Source: Xanthobacteraceae bacterium | GTDB lineage: Bacteria; Pseudomonadota; Alphaproteobacteria; Rhizobiales; Xanthobacteraceae | DNA: 7,688 bases | Direction: 5' to 3' | NCBI GenBank assembly: GCA_030648135.1 | Contig: JAUSIF010000196.1 | Span: 1 to 7,688, forward strand | Part shown: positions 1-5,552 of the stretch, in pieces | Layout: the number at the start of each line of letters is the position of its first letter | Position numbering within the stretch: the first letter of the stretch is position 1 | Notes under the pieces: generated by a model | What the model saw: the letters and a program-made list of their open reading frames with translations, nothing else | Database searches by the model: none | Told to the model about the DNA's origin: nothing | Program-made: the position numbers and the translations under genes

Positions 1-283
1 AGAGAAGCTGGAACTGCTCCGGCGTGATCTTGCGATTGCCGTCCCACCACATGGTCTTTTCGGTGAGCGCATCGCAGACGGTGTGCTTGTCCTTGGGGCT
101 GCGTCCGGTATGGACGCCGGTCTCGGCGCAAAGTGCGCCGCCCGCCACCAACTCGGCTTCGCCGTCGCGCAGGGCATGCTCGTAGAGCACGGGCCCGGTG
201 TGATTCCAGTGGACCGCCGCCAGATTCTTGAAACCGAACTCGGCGGCGCCGAAGGCGCCGTTGCGGATGCCAGTCTCTTGCAC
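1..283 (-). CDS. pckA: Phosphoenolpyruvate carboxykinase (ATP), N-terminal part, cut by window edge
   Basis: This is the first 94 codons of the ATP-dependent PEP carboxykinase, the cytosolic enzyme that converts oxaloacetate and ATP to PEP, CO2 and ADP at the entry to gluconeogenesis. The translation opens VQETGIRNGAFG, then NLAAVHWN (residues 20-27), typical of alphaproteobacterial PckA. Residues 55-66 (TGVHTGRSPKDK) are the conserved substrate-binding segment, where R61 matches the oxaloacetate-binding Arg65 of E. coli. MWW and ITPEQF follow, as in the family. The start is GTG at 283-281: an in-frame stop lies at 301-299, no ATG is available, and a GGGAGG Shine-Dalgarno sits 6 nt upstream. 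The rest of the gene, including the nucleotide- and metal-binding sites, lies left of the window. It is transcribed away from chvI. Control of pckA by ChvG-ChvI is known in Agrobacterium; here it is only suggested by proximity. Confidence 0.95.
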   Translation of the reverse strand, partial: MQETGIRNGAFGAAEFGFKNLAAVHWNHTGPVLYEHALRDGEAELVAGGALCAETGVHTGRSPKDKHTVCDALTEKTMWWDGNRKITPEQFQLL

Positions 284-507
284 GGAATGCCTCCCGAACT
301 ACCCCCGGGGCCTGCGGCCCGGAACCATATTTCATGCCGCCAAGACGGTCTTGCTACCCGGAAACGACGGCTTGCCACCGGTTCTTCATGCCGGGGGCGG
401 CACCATAGTAACCGCTTCAGACCTTGTGAAGGCCAATGCTGACGAATTCTCCGGAACGCGCCCGTCCGGGTCAATGCCGATCCAGGCTGTTTCATTTTAA
501 CCTTGAT
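284..507 (-). promoter_or_regulatory. pckA leader/promoter region (224 nt between pckA and the HugZ-like gene)
   Basis: No convincing small gene is seen here. On the minus strand, TTGACC (474-469) with an 18-nt spacer to AGAATT (450-445) is the best sigma-70-like pair, but its -10 is poor. The putative -10/-35 spacer contains the inverted repeat CCGGA (451-455) / TCCGG (465-469). Just upstream of the pckA ribosome-binding site, 305-322 can fold on the minus strand as CCGGGCC-GCA-GGCCCCGG (7 bp with one bulged C). No U-rich terminator was found after the stop of the HugZ-like gene, so read-through into pckA is possible. The assignment of promoter elements is tentative. Confidence 0.3.
290..295 (-). 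promoter_or_regulatory. Shine-Dalgarno of pckA that fixes its GTG start
   Basis: On the minus strand GGGAGG lies 6 nt before GTG (283-281). Together with the in-frame stop at 301-299 it leaves GTG as the only reasonable start. Confidence 0.75.
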
Positions 508-1227
508 TCAGCGTCCCCGCGCCTTTTGCGTGAGTTCGACCAGGGTCTTGCGCAATCCCTCCGGGGTCGTGACCCGAGCCGGAAACTCGAGGCGGCACAC
601 GCTGGCATCGAGCATCAAGTCGCAGCCCGCAGGATCGACGCCGATGACTCGCCACGGTCCGCCGGGCTGCCCGAGCAGCCGGGTCGCATAAAGTTCGATC
701 GCGTCGGCATGGTCTTCGTTCATGTGGCTGACCGCAGTTTCCTCGGCGGCAAGCAAATCCGCCGCGTCGGCCACTTCGGTCGCGAGGTCGCGGGCCTTCA
801 GATCGACGATGCGGCCGAAGCCCGCGACCAGATGGGCGCCGGTCGGCTCGATGCGCCAGAAGGCGAAGTCCTGAAAGTCCGCATAGCCCGCGGCCGAGGG
901 ATGACGAGCAAGGAAGCGCCGCCGCGCCGCCGAATCCCCGGTCGTTGCGATTCGTCCCGCAAGGCTCAACCGCGCCCCTGCGAGGGGATCGCCGGAGTGG
1001 CTTTCGCCCAAGAGCAGCGAGACGCGCGGATCGGCGAGGATATTCGCCGTATGGCGGGCGAGGCGCGACACGAGCAGCACCGGGGCGGCATTGGGAAGGG
1101 TGGCGACCGTCACCAGCGAGGCATAGGGAGCCCCGTCCGGCATAAGGGTCGCAAGCGCACCGGTGCGGGCCTCGCGCAGCAGCCTTTGCGCGGTACGAAC
1201 CGGATCAAAATCTTCGCTCTGTTGCAT
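508..1227 (-). CDS. HugZ-family protein: pyridoxamine 5'-phosphate oxidase-like FMN-binding domain plus DUF2470
   Basis: This is a 239-residue cytosolic protein with no signal peptide. Residues about 10-150 form a split-barrel, PNPOx/flavin-reductase-like domain: the opening ARTGALATLMPDGAPYASLV (20-39) is the usual first strands, and SRLARHTANILADPRVSLLL (54-73) is typical of the fold. Residues about 160-236 form a DUF2470-type C-terminal domain with the hallmark SHMNEDHADAIELYA (167-181). This two-domain plan is that of HugZ-like haem-utilisation proteins, some of which bind or degrade haem. Many family members are annotated only as FMN-binding proteins, so haem degradation here is an inference. 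The ATG has a GGAG about 10 nt upstream. It lies divergent to chvI and in line with pckA, so it may respond to the same regulatory region. The 266-codon frame on the opposite strand (436-1236) has no recognisable protein family. Confidence 0.85.
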   Translation of the reverse strand: MQQSEDFDPVRTAQRLLREARTGALATLMPDGAPYASLVTVATLPNAAPVLLVSRLARHTANILADPRVSLLLGESHSGDPLAGARLSLAGRIATTGDSAARRRFLARHPSAAGYADFQDFAFWRIEPTGAHLVAGFGRIVDLKARDLATEVADAADLLAAEETAVSHMNEDHADAIELYATRLLGQPGGPWRVIGVDPAGCDLMLDASVCRLEFPARVTTPEGLRKTLVELTQKARGR

Positions 1228-1468
1228 CGGATTTAGGCTCCAAAAGCATGCCGGGTGGGCAAAACTGCAAGTTTGTCCCTATATGAGGGCCTAAGCCGAT
1301 GTCGGCGCGTCAAGCATAGAAGGATATGGGCGTGGCGTGGGCAACGGTAAGACGCTAGGTTGAACCAACGAGGCGCAAGCCGGAAATGGCCACATTTCGG
1401 CCCCGCCCAAGGGCTTCAAAAGCTGGCGATTCCCGTATTCGCGTCCGTTCCGGGGGCAAGGAGATTTC
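1228..1468. promoter_or_regulatory. Divergent promoter region between the HugZ-like gene and chvI
   Basis: These 241 nt must hold promoters for both directions. On the plus strand TTGAAC (1360-1365) is a possible -35 for chvI, but with a 17-nt spacer the -10 would be GAAATG (1383-1388), which is weak and falls inside an inverted repeat. AAGGAG (1458-1463), 5 nt before the chvI ATG, is a strong ribosome-binding site. On the minus strand TATAGG inside the small dyad CCCT-ATATG-AGGG (about 1278-1290) is a possible -10 for the HugZ-like gene. No coding sequence is apparent. Individual promoter elements are uncertain. Confidence 0.4.
1383..1398. repeat. Perfect inverted repeat upstream of chvI, possible operator
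   Basis: GAAATG-GCCA-CATTTC gives 6-bp arms with a 4-nt centre. A further C/G pair (1381/1400) lies beyond one mismatch. It sits about 70 nt before the chvI ATG. The position fits an operator, possibly for autoregulation, but no known ChvI-box match is claimed. Confidence 0.35.
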
Positions 1469-2167
1469 ATGCCGACCATCGCTCTCGTCGATGACGACCG
1501 CAATATCCTGACCTCGGTCTCGATCGCGCTCGAGGCCGAGGGCTACCGTATTTTGACCTATACCGACGGCGCTTCGGCGCTCGACGGCTTCAAGACCAAT
1601 CCGCCGGATCTCGCCATCCTCGATATCAAGATGCCGCGGATGGACGGCATGGAACTCCTGCGCCGCCTGCGCCAGAAGACCGACCTGCCGGTGATCTTCC
1701 TCACCTCCAAGGACGAGGAGATCGATGAGCTGTTCGGGCTCAAGATGGGCGCCGACGACTTCATCCGTAAACCGTTCTCCCAGCGTCTCCTGGTCGAGCG
1801 CGTGAAGGCCGTGTTGCGCCGGGTGACCCCGAAGGACGGCCAGCCGGTGAAGGAGACCGATGCCAAGGCGCTCGAGCGCGGGCAGCTGCGCATGGATCCG
1901 GAGCGCCATACCTGCACCTGGAAGGGAGAGCCGGTGACGCTTACGGTCACCGAATTCCTGATCCTGCAGGCGCTGGCAACGCGTCCCGGTGTGGTCAAGA
2001 GCCGCAACGCGCTGATGGATGCGGCCTATGACGACCAGGTTTATGTCGACGACCGCACCATCGACAGCCACATCAAACGGCTGCGCAAGAAGTTCAAGAC
2101 GGTCGATGACGATTTCGAAATGATCGAGACGCTGTACGGCGTCGGGTACCGTTTCAAGGAGGCCTGA
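1469..2167 (+). CDS. chvI: Two-component response regulator ChvI (OmpR/PhoB class)
   Basis: This is a 232-residue cytoplasmic transcription factor, full length for the family. The receiver domain (about 3-118) has the acidic pocket D8/D9, the phosphoacceptor D52 in LAILDIKMPRMDG, T79 in FLTSKDE, and K101 in RKPF. The C-terminal winged-helix DNA-binding domain (about 130-231) ends with DDRTIDSHIKRLRKKF and ETLYGVGYRFKE, the usual OmpR/PhoB recognition helix and wing. The FLTSKDEEIDELFGLKMGADDFI stretch is characteristic of ChvI/BvrR-type regulators. The ATG is preceded by AAGGAG at 5 nt. ChvI homologues (ChvI, ExoS-partner ChvI, BvrR) control envelope, exopolysaccharide, acid-response and host-interaction genes in alphaproteobacteria. 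The cognate kinase follows 37 nt downstream in the same direction. Nothing looks truncated or mutated. Confidence 0.96.
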   Translation: MPTIALVDDDRNILTSVSIALEAEGYRILTYTDGASALDGFKTNPPDLAILDIKMPRMDGMELLRRLRQKTDLPVIFLTSKDEEIDELFGLKMGADDFIRKPFSQRLLVERVKAVLRRVTPKDGQPVKETDAKALERGQLRMDPERHTCTWKGEPVTLTVTEFLILQALATRPGVVKSRNALMDAAYDDQVYVDDRTIDSHIKRLRKKFKTVDDDFEMIETLYGVGYRFKEA

Positions 2168-2173
2168 GCGACA

Positions 2174-2188
2174 GCCGGCCGCGCCGGC
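2174..2188 (+). repeat. GC-rich hairpin in the chvI-chvG gap
   Basis: GCCGGC-CGC-GCCGGC can form a 6-bp all-GC stem with a 3-nt loop, 16 nt before the chvG ATG. There is no U tract after it, so it is not a typical terminator. It could tune the ChvI:ChvG ratio, or it may be a chance product of high GC. Confidence 0.4.
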
Positions 2189-2204
2189 CGCCGGACCGCT
2201 GCCC

Positions 2205-4148
2205 ATGAAGGCAGACGTCGACAAACGCGAAGCGCTGCCGCGGCACGGCCGACGGGCGCCTGCATTCGCCGCCCTCAGCAAACTGCGGCGCTCTCTCTCC
2301 TATGAAAACCTGTCCGGCATCGTCCGGCGGATCGTCCCCTCCGATCGCACCCGCCACGTCAAATCGTCACCGCTACGGGCAGACACCGAGCAGACGCTCG
2401 CGGCGCCGACGCGGCCGGGCGCGTGGGCACGGGTCGTCGCCGCCATGCAGAAGTGGCGGAACTTCCTCATCAATGAGAGCTTCTCGAGCATCACCCGGCG
2501 GATTCTGCTGCTCAATCTCGCCGGGCTGGTAGCGCTCGTTTCCGGCATTCTCTATCTTTCCGAATATCGCGCCGGACTGATCGACGCGCGCATCCAGAGC
2601 TTGCTGATCCAGGGCGAGATCATCGCCGGCGCGATCGCAAGTTCGGCTACGGTCGACAATTACGCCATCACCATCAATCCGGACCGGCTGTTGGAGCTGC
2701 AACAGGGCGAGACCTACAGTCCGGGAGAAGAGGTGCTGGCGCCGCTCGAATTCCCGATCAATCCGGAACGCATCGCGCCATTGCTGCGCCGTCTCGTCTC
2801 TCCCACCAACACGCGCGCGCGCATCTATGACCGCGACGGCATCCTGATCCTCGATTCACGCACGCTCTATCTCCGCGGCGATATCCTTCGCTTCGATCTG
2901 CCTTCGCCGGCGGCGGAAAAGCCCGGCTTCCTGACTCGTGTCTGGAATTCGCTGGTCAAACGGGTCGTCCGTGGCGAGCTTCCGCTCTACAAGGAGCTCG
3001 GCCCCGAGAACGGCAAGGGCTATCCGGAGGTCGGAAGCGCGCTCTATGGACAGAATTCGAGCGTGGTGCGAGCCAACGATCGCGGCGAGGTGATCGTCTC
3101 GGTGGCGGTGCCGGTGCAGCGCTTCCGTGCCGTATTCGGCGCGCTCTTGTTGTCGACCCAGGGCAGCGAGATCGATGCCGCGGTCGAAGCCGAACGGTTC
3201 GTGATCGTGCGCGTGTTCCTGATCTCCGCGTCGGTGATGGCGCTGCTGTCCTTCCTGCTCGCGGGCACCATCGGCGGACCGGTGCGGCGGCTTGCCGATG
3301 CCGCCGAGCGGGTGCGCCGGCGCACGCGCTCGCGGGTCGAGATTCCGGACTTCAGCTCCCGCTCGGATGAAATCGGCCATCTTTCCAGGGCGATCCGCGA
3401 CATGACCGACGCGCTCTATGCCCGCATCGAGGCGATCGAGAGCTTCGCCGCGGATGTCGCCCACGAGTTGAAGAATCCGCTCACTTCGCTGCGCTCCGCG
3501 GTCGAGACCCTGCCGCTGGTCAAGACCGAGGAGGCGCGCAATCGCCTTCTTACCGTGATCGAGCACGATGTCCGCCGCCTGGATCGGCTCATCACCGACA
3601 TCTCGGATGCGAGCCGTCTCGACGCCGATCTGCAACGGCAAGAGGCGGTTCCGGTCGATCTCGAGCAGCTACTCACGGCTCTGGTCAAGATCGCGAACGA
3701 AGTGCCGCGTGGCGACGGCGTGGAGATCGGGCTTTCCTTCGAGCGCGCTCCGGGAGCGCCGTCGGGATTCGTCGTGCCGGGCCAGGATTCTCGTCTCGGC
3801 CAGGTGATCGACAATCTCCTCGAAAATGCCCGTTCCTTCTCGCCGCCGGGGAAAACGGTGCGCATCACCTGCCGCCGGCTCAAGGGCGAAATCGAGATCA
3901 TAGTCGATGACGATGGCCCGGGCGTGCGGCCGGAAGCCTTGGGCAAGATCTTCGAGCGCTTCTATACCGACCGCCCCGAACACGGATTTGGCCAGAATTC
4001 GGGACTCGGGCTTTCGATCTCGCGTCAGATCGTCGAGGGTCACGGCGGACGGATCTGGGCCGAGAACCGCATGGCTCCCTCCTCCCGGCCGGGCGGGACG
4101 TCCCGCGTGGCCGGGGCGCGCTTCATCATGCGGCTGCCTGCCGCGTAA
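2205..4148 (+). CDS. chvG: Sensor histidine kinase ChvG (ExoS/BvrS family)
   Basis: This is a 647-residue inner-membrane kinase that senses envelope/acid signals and phosphorylates ChvI. Order: a cytoplasmic N-terminus of about 97 residues, TM1 about 100-120 (ILLLNLAGLVALVSGILYL), a periplasmic sensor about 122-331, TM2 about 332-356, HAMP about 357-410, the H-box FAADVAHELKNPLTSLRS with phosphoacceptor H420, the N-box DNLLENA (536-542, N541), the G1 box DDDGPG (568-573), the F-box IFERFY, and the G2 box SGLGLS (599-604). All catalytic motifs are intact. The N-terminus is longer than in well-known ChvG/ExoS proteins (my recollection is just under 600 residues). The first 80 residues are Arg/Pro-rich and include a segment resembling the stretch before TM1. 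No good Shine-Dalgarno precedes ATG 2205. A start at the in-frame ATG 2445 (M81, 567 residues) is a real alternative. The stop is 3 nt from hprK. Confidence 0.95.
   Translation: MKADVDKREALPRHGRRAPAFAALSKLRRSLSYENLSGIVRRIVPSDRTRHVKSSPLRADTEQTLAAPTRPGAWARVVAAMQKWRNFLINESFSSITRRILLLNLAGLVALVSGILYLSEYRAGLIDARIQSLLIQGEIIAGAIASSATVDNYAITINPDRLLELQQGETYSPGEEVLAPLEFPINPERIAPLLRRLVSPTNTRARIYDRDGILILDSRTLYLRGDILRFDLPSPAAEKPGFLTRVWNSLVKRVVRGELPLYKELGPENGKGYPEVGSALYGQNSSVVRANDRGEVIVSVAVPVQRFRAVFGALLLSTQGSEIDAAVEAERFVIVRVFLISASVMALLSFLLAGTIGGPVRRLADAAERVRRRTRSRVEIPDFSSRSDEIGHLSRAIRDMTDALYARIEAIESFAADVAHELKNPLTSLRSAVETLPLVKTEEARNRLLTVIEHDVRRLDRLITDISDASRLDADLQRQEAVPVDLEQLLTALVKIANEVPRGDGVEIGLSFERAPGAPSGFVVPGQDSRLGQVIDNLLENARSFSPPGKTVRITCRRLKGEIEIIVDDDGPGVRPEALGKIFERFYTDRPEHGFGQNSGLGLSISRQIVEGHGGRIWAENRMAPSSRPGGTSRVAGARFIMRLPAA
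4085..4114 (+). repeat. 30-nt GC-rich inverted repeat at the 3' end of chvG
   Basis: CCGGCC (4085-4090) pairs with GGCCGG (4109-4114), and a perfect 14-bp palindrome GCGGGACGTCCCGC (4093-4106) lies between them on the same dyad centre. Only one mismatch and one G-U pair separate the two blocks. It lies inside codons for the segment SRPGGTSRVAG, 34 nt before the chvG stop and just ahead of hprK. As RNA it would make a very stable stem-loop. No U tract follows. Confidence 0.6.
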
Positions 4149-4151
4149 GCG

Positions 4152-4607
4152 ATGTCCGTTGCCGGAGACGCGACCGTCCATGCGAGCTGCGTGCTCGTCG
4201 GGCGAAGCGCGGTGTTGATCCGGGGGCCATCGGGATCCGGCAAGTCGCGTCTCGCGGAGGCCCTCCTAGAAGCTGGCCGCAGCGGCCTGTTGCCGCACGC
4301 TTGGCTCGTCGCCGACGACCGGGTGCGTCTCATTCCGGCCCATGGCCGGCTCGTCGCCGCGGCACCGGATGCGATCCGTGGCCAGATCGAGGTCCGCGCA
4401 TTCGGGATACGCCGCCGCGAATGCGAACCGCTCGCGCTCGTAGGCCTCGTGGTCGATCTGGAAGCCCAAGATGCAGCCCGCCTGCCGGAGCCGGGGGGGC
4501 TCAAGACCGAGATTCTGGGTATCATGTTGTCGCGTCTGCCGGTCGGGCCGGGGGAGCAGGCCTTACCCCCTGTTCTGGCTGCGCTTTTTCCCATAACAGA
4601 GGCGTGA
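4152..4607 (+). CDS. hprK: HPr kinase/phosphorylase, short alphaproteobacterial form
   Basis: This is a 151-residue cytosolic enzyme that phosphorylates HPr on its regulatory Ser and can reverse this. It corresponds to the C-terminal catalytic domain only; Firmicutes HprK has an extra N-terminal domain, whose absence is normal in alphaproteobacteria. The Walker A motif is GPSGSGKS (25-32). LVADDRVRL (52-60) holds the catalytic D55/D56. IEVRAFGI (79-86) matches the HprK signature usually written LEIRGLGI, with the catalytic Glu at E80; the usual Gly after Arg is Ala83 here. KTEI near 118-121 is consistent with the C-terminal K-loop region. The start is 3 nt after the chvG stop, and no clear Shine-Dalgarno is seen, so translation is probably coupled to chvG. 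The targets HPr and EIIA are encoded just downstream. Linkage of HprK to ChvG-ChvI is a family-wide pattern and suggests joint control of carbon and envelope responses. Confidence 0.93.
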   Translation: MSVAGDATVHASCVLVGRSAVLIRGPSGSGKSRLAEALLEAGRSGLLPHAWLVADDRVRLIPAHGRLVAAAPDAIRGQIEVRAFGIRRRECEPLALVGLVVDLEAQDAARLPEPGGLKTEILGIMLSRLPVGPGEQALPPVLAALFPITEA

Positions 4608-4648
4608 TCCTTCGCGCTTGCCTTCGCAGGTGCACCTAAGGAATATGT

Positions 4649-4680
4649 GCGCCCGCGTCGACCGCGGGAGACGCCGGCGC
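4649..4680 (+). repeat. 32-nt inverted repeat in the hprK-manX gap
   Basis: GCGCC-C-GCGTC (4649-4659) is matched by GACGC-C-GGCGC (4670-4680): two 5-bp stems around a symmetric C/C mismatch, with a 10-nt loop that itself contains CCGCGG. It ends 27 nt before the EIIA start and would form a strong RNA hairpin. It is not followed by a U tract, so a role in mRNA processing, stability or partial attenuation is more likely than full termination. Confidence 0.55.
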
Positions 4681-4707
4681 CTCTCGATGGACCCCGGCAG
4701 AGAACCC

Positions 4708-5109
4708 ATGATCGGTCTCGTTCTCGTCACCCATGGCCGGCTCGCCGCCGAATTCCGCGCGGCGCTTGAGCACGTGGTCGGCCCGCAGAGCCAGATCGAG
4801 ACGGTCAGCATCGGCCCCAAGGACGACATGGAACGCCGCCGCCAGGAAATCATTGAAGCGGTAAAAAAGGTCGACAGCGGCGAGGGAGTGGCGATTCTCA
4901 CCGACATGTTCGGGGGCACGCCCTCGAACCTCGCCATCTCGGTGATGAACGCCCCCAACGTCGAGGTCGTCGCCGGCATCAATCTGCCGATGCTGGTGAA
5001 ACTTGCGAGCGTCCGCCACGAGAAGTCGCTCGCCGAAGCCGTCGAGCAGGCGCAGGAAGCGGGCCGCAAATACATCAATATCGCGAGCCATGTGCTCGCC
5101 GGCAAATGA
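4708..5109 (+). CDS. manX: PTS EIIA component, mannose (EIIA-Man) family, stand-alone regulator
   Basis: This 133-residue cytosolic protein accepts phosphate from HPr on a histidine. It begins MIGLVLVTHGRLAAEF, so the phospho-acceptor is H9, the counterpart of His10 in E. coli ManX. ILTDMFGGTPSNLAIS is the hallmark EIIA-Man segment with the Asp that lies near the active His. GINLPMLVKLA is also typical. No IIB, IIC or IID transport component is encoded nearby, so the role is regulatory, as for other alphaproteobacterial stand-alone EIIA-Man proteins. The start at 4708 gives the usual family length. In-frame ATG codons at 4645 and 4687 and a TTG at 4618 would add an Arg-rich tail not expected in the family, and they lie across a hairpin. 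The Shine-Dalgarno is weak. The 3' end overlaps HPr by 4 nt (ATGA). Confidence 0.93.
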   Translation: MIGLVLVTHGRLAAEFRAALEHVVGPQSQIETVSIGPKDDMERRRQEIIEAVKKVDSGEGVAILTDMFGGTPSNLAISVMNAPNVEVVAGINLPMLVKLASVRHEKSLAEAVEQAQEAGRKYINIASHVLAGK

Positions 5110-5444
5110 CGAAGTCGAATCCTCCGGGCAAGCCTGATGAGGATTGTCCGCCCGACCCGGCGCCGCCGGAGGGCGCGCTCGTCCGCGAGATCGCGATCGT
5201 GAATGAGCGCGGCCTGCATGCGCGCGCCGCGGCGCGCCTGGTCCAGACTGTCGAGCGTTTCGACGCCGAGGTGACCGTGACCCGCTGCGGCGAGACGGTG
5301 GGCGGCACCTCCATCATGGGCATCCTCATGCTCGCCGCCGGACCTGGGAGCTCGATTCGGGTCACGGCGCGCGGCCCGGGAGCCGCAGCCGTCCTCGAAG
5401 CGATCGAGACGCTCTGCTCGAGCCATTTCGGCGAGGAGGAATGA
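5106..5444 (+). CDS. ptsH: HPr phosphocarrier protein with an N-terminal tail
   Basis: This 112-residue cytosolic phosphocarrier passes phosphate from Enzyme I to EIIA proteins. The catalytic His is H38 in ERGLHARAAARLV (His15 of the standard numbering). The regulatory Ser is S69 in TSIMGILMLA (Ser46). Their separation of 31 residues is exactly that of classical HPr, so both phosphorylation sites are present and HprK has its target. The core starts near residue 25 (LVREIAIVNERGLH). The first 24 residues (NPPGKPDEDCPPDPAPPEG) are rich in Pro and acidic residues, are probably disordered, and are beyond the usual length of about 85-90. The start overlaps the manX stop as ATGA, which indicates translational coupling. 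Enzyme I is not in the window and must be encoded elsewhere. It is the last gene of the chvI operon; no clear terminator follows. Confidence 0.94.
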   Translation: MTKSNPPGKPDEDCPPDPAPPEGALVREIAIVNERGLHARAAARLVQTVERFDAEVTVTRCGETVGGTSIMGILMLAAGPGSSIRVTARGPGAAAVLEAIETLCSSHFGEEE

Positions 5445-5513
5445 AGCGGGTGGATGGTTGAGCGCCGAGGGTTTCCTTGCAAACGCCTAGTATCCCATGG
5501 GTTTCTATAGATC

Positions 5514-5533
5514 ATATAACGATATCTTTATAT
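5514..5533. promoter_or_regulatory. 20-bp near-palindromic operator upstream of ahcY (possible SahR/ArsR-type site)
   Basis: ATATAACGATATCTTTATAT is a dyad centred in GATATC, with nine of ten base pairs matching (only C5520/T5527 fails). It covers the candidate -10 TATAAC, as a repressor site would. ArsR-family SahR regulators are described as S-adenosylhomocysteine-responsive controllers of ahcY and methionine-cycle genes in Proteobacteria. From memory, AT-rich dyads of this general form occur ahead of such genes in alphaproteobacteria. The palindrome is seen directly; the identity of the regulator is inferred. Confidence 0.55.
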
Positions 5534-5552
5534 CCTTATTGTAACCTTCGGA

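Noticed and set aside
436..1236. 266-codon plus-strand open frame opposite the HugZ-like gene, longer than that gene
   Set aside because: Its translation has no recognisable family and is Arg/Gly-rich low-quality sequence, while the minus strand gives a clear two-domain protein with the HMNEDHAD motif. It is a high-GC antisense shadow.
1355..2281. 308-codon minus-strand frame opposite chvI
   Set aside because: It mirrors the codon structure of the unmistakable response regulator and shows no domain of its own.
4152..4607. hprK as a truncated pseudogene because it lacks the N-terminal domain
   Set aside because: About 150 residues is the normal alphaproteobacterial HprK size, and the Walker A, DD and Glu catalytic motifs are intact.
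4618..4707. N-terminally extended EIIA from TTG 4618 or ATG 4645/4687
   Set aside because: The family starts at MIGLVLVTHG. The extension is Arg-rich and lies across a hairpin. AAGGA (4638-4642) is only 2 nt from ATG 4645, too close for a good ribosome-binding site.
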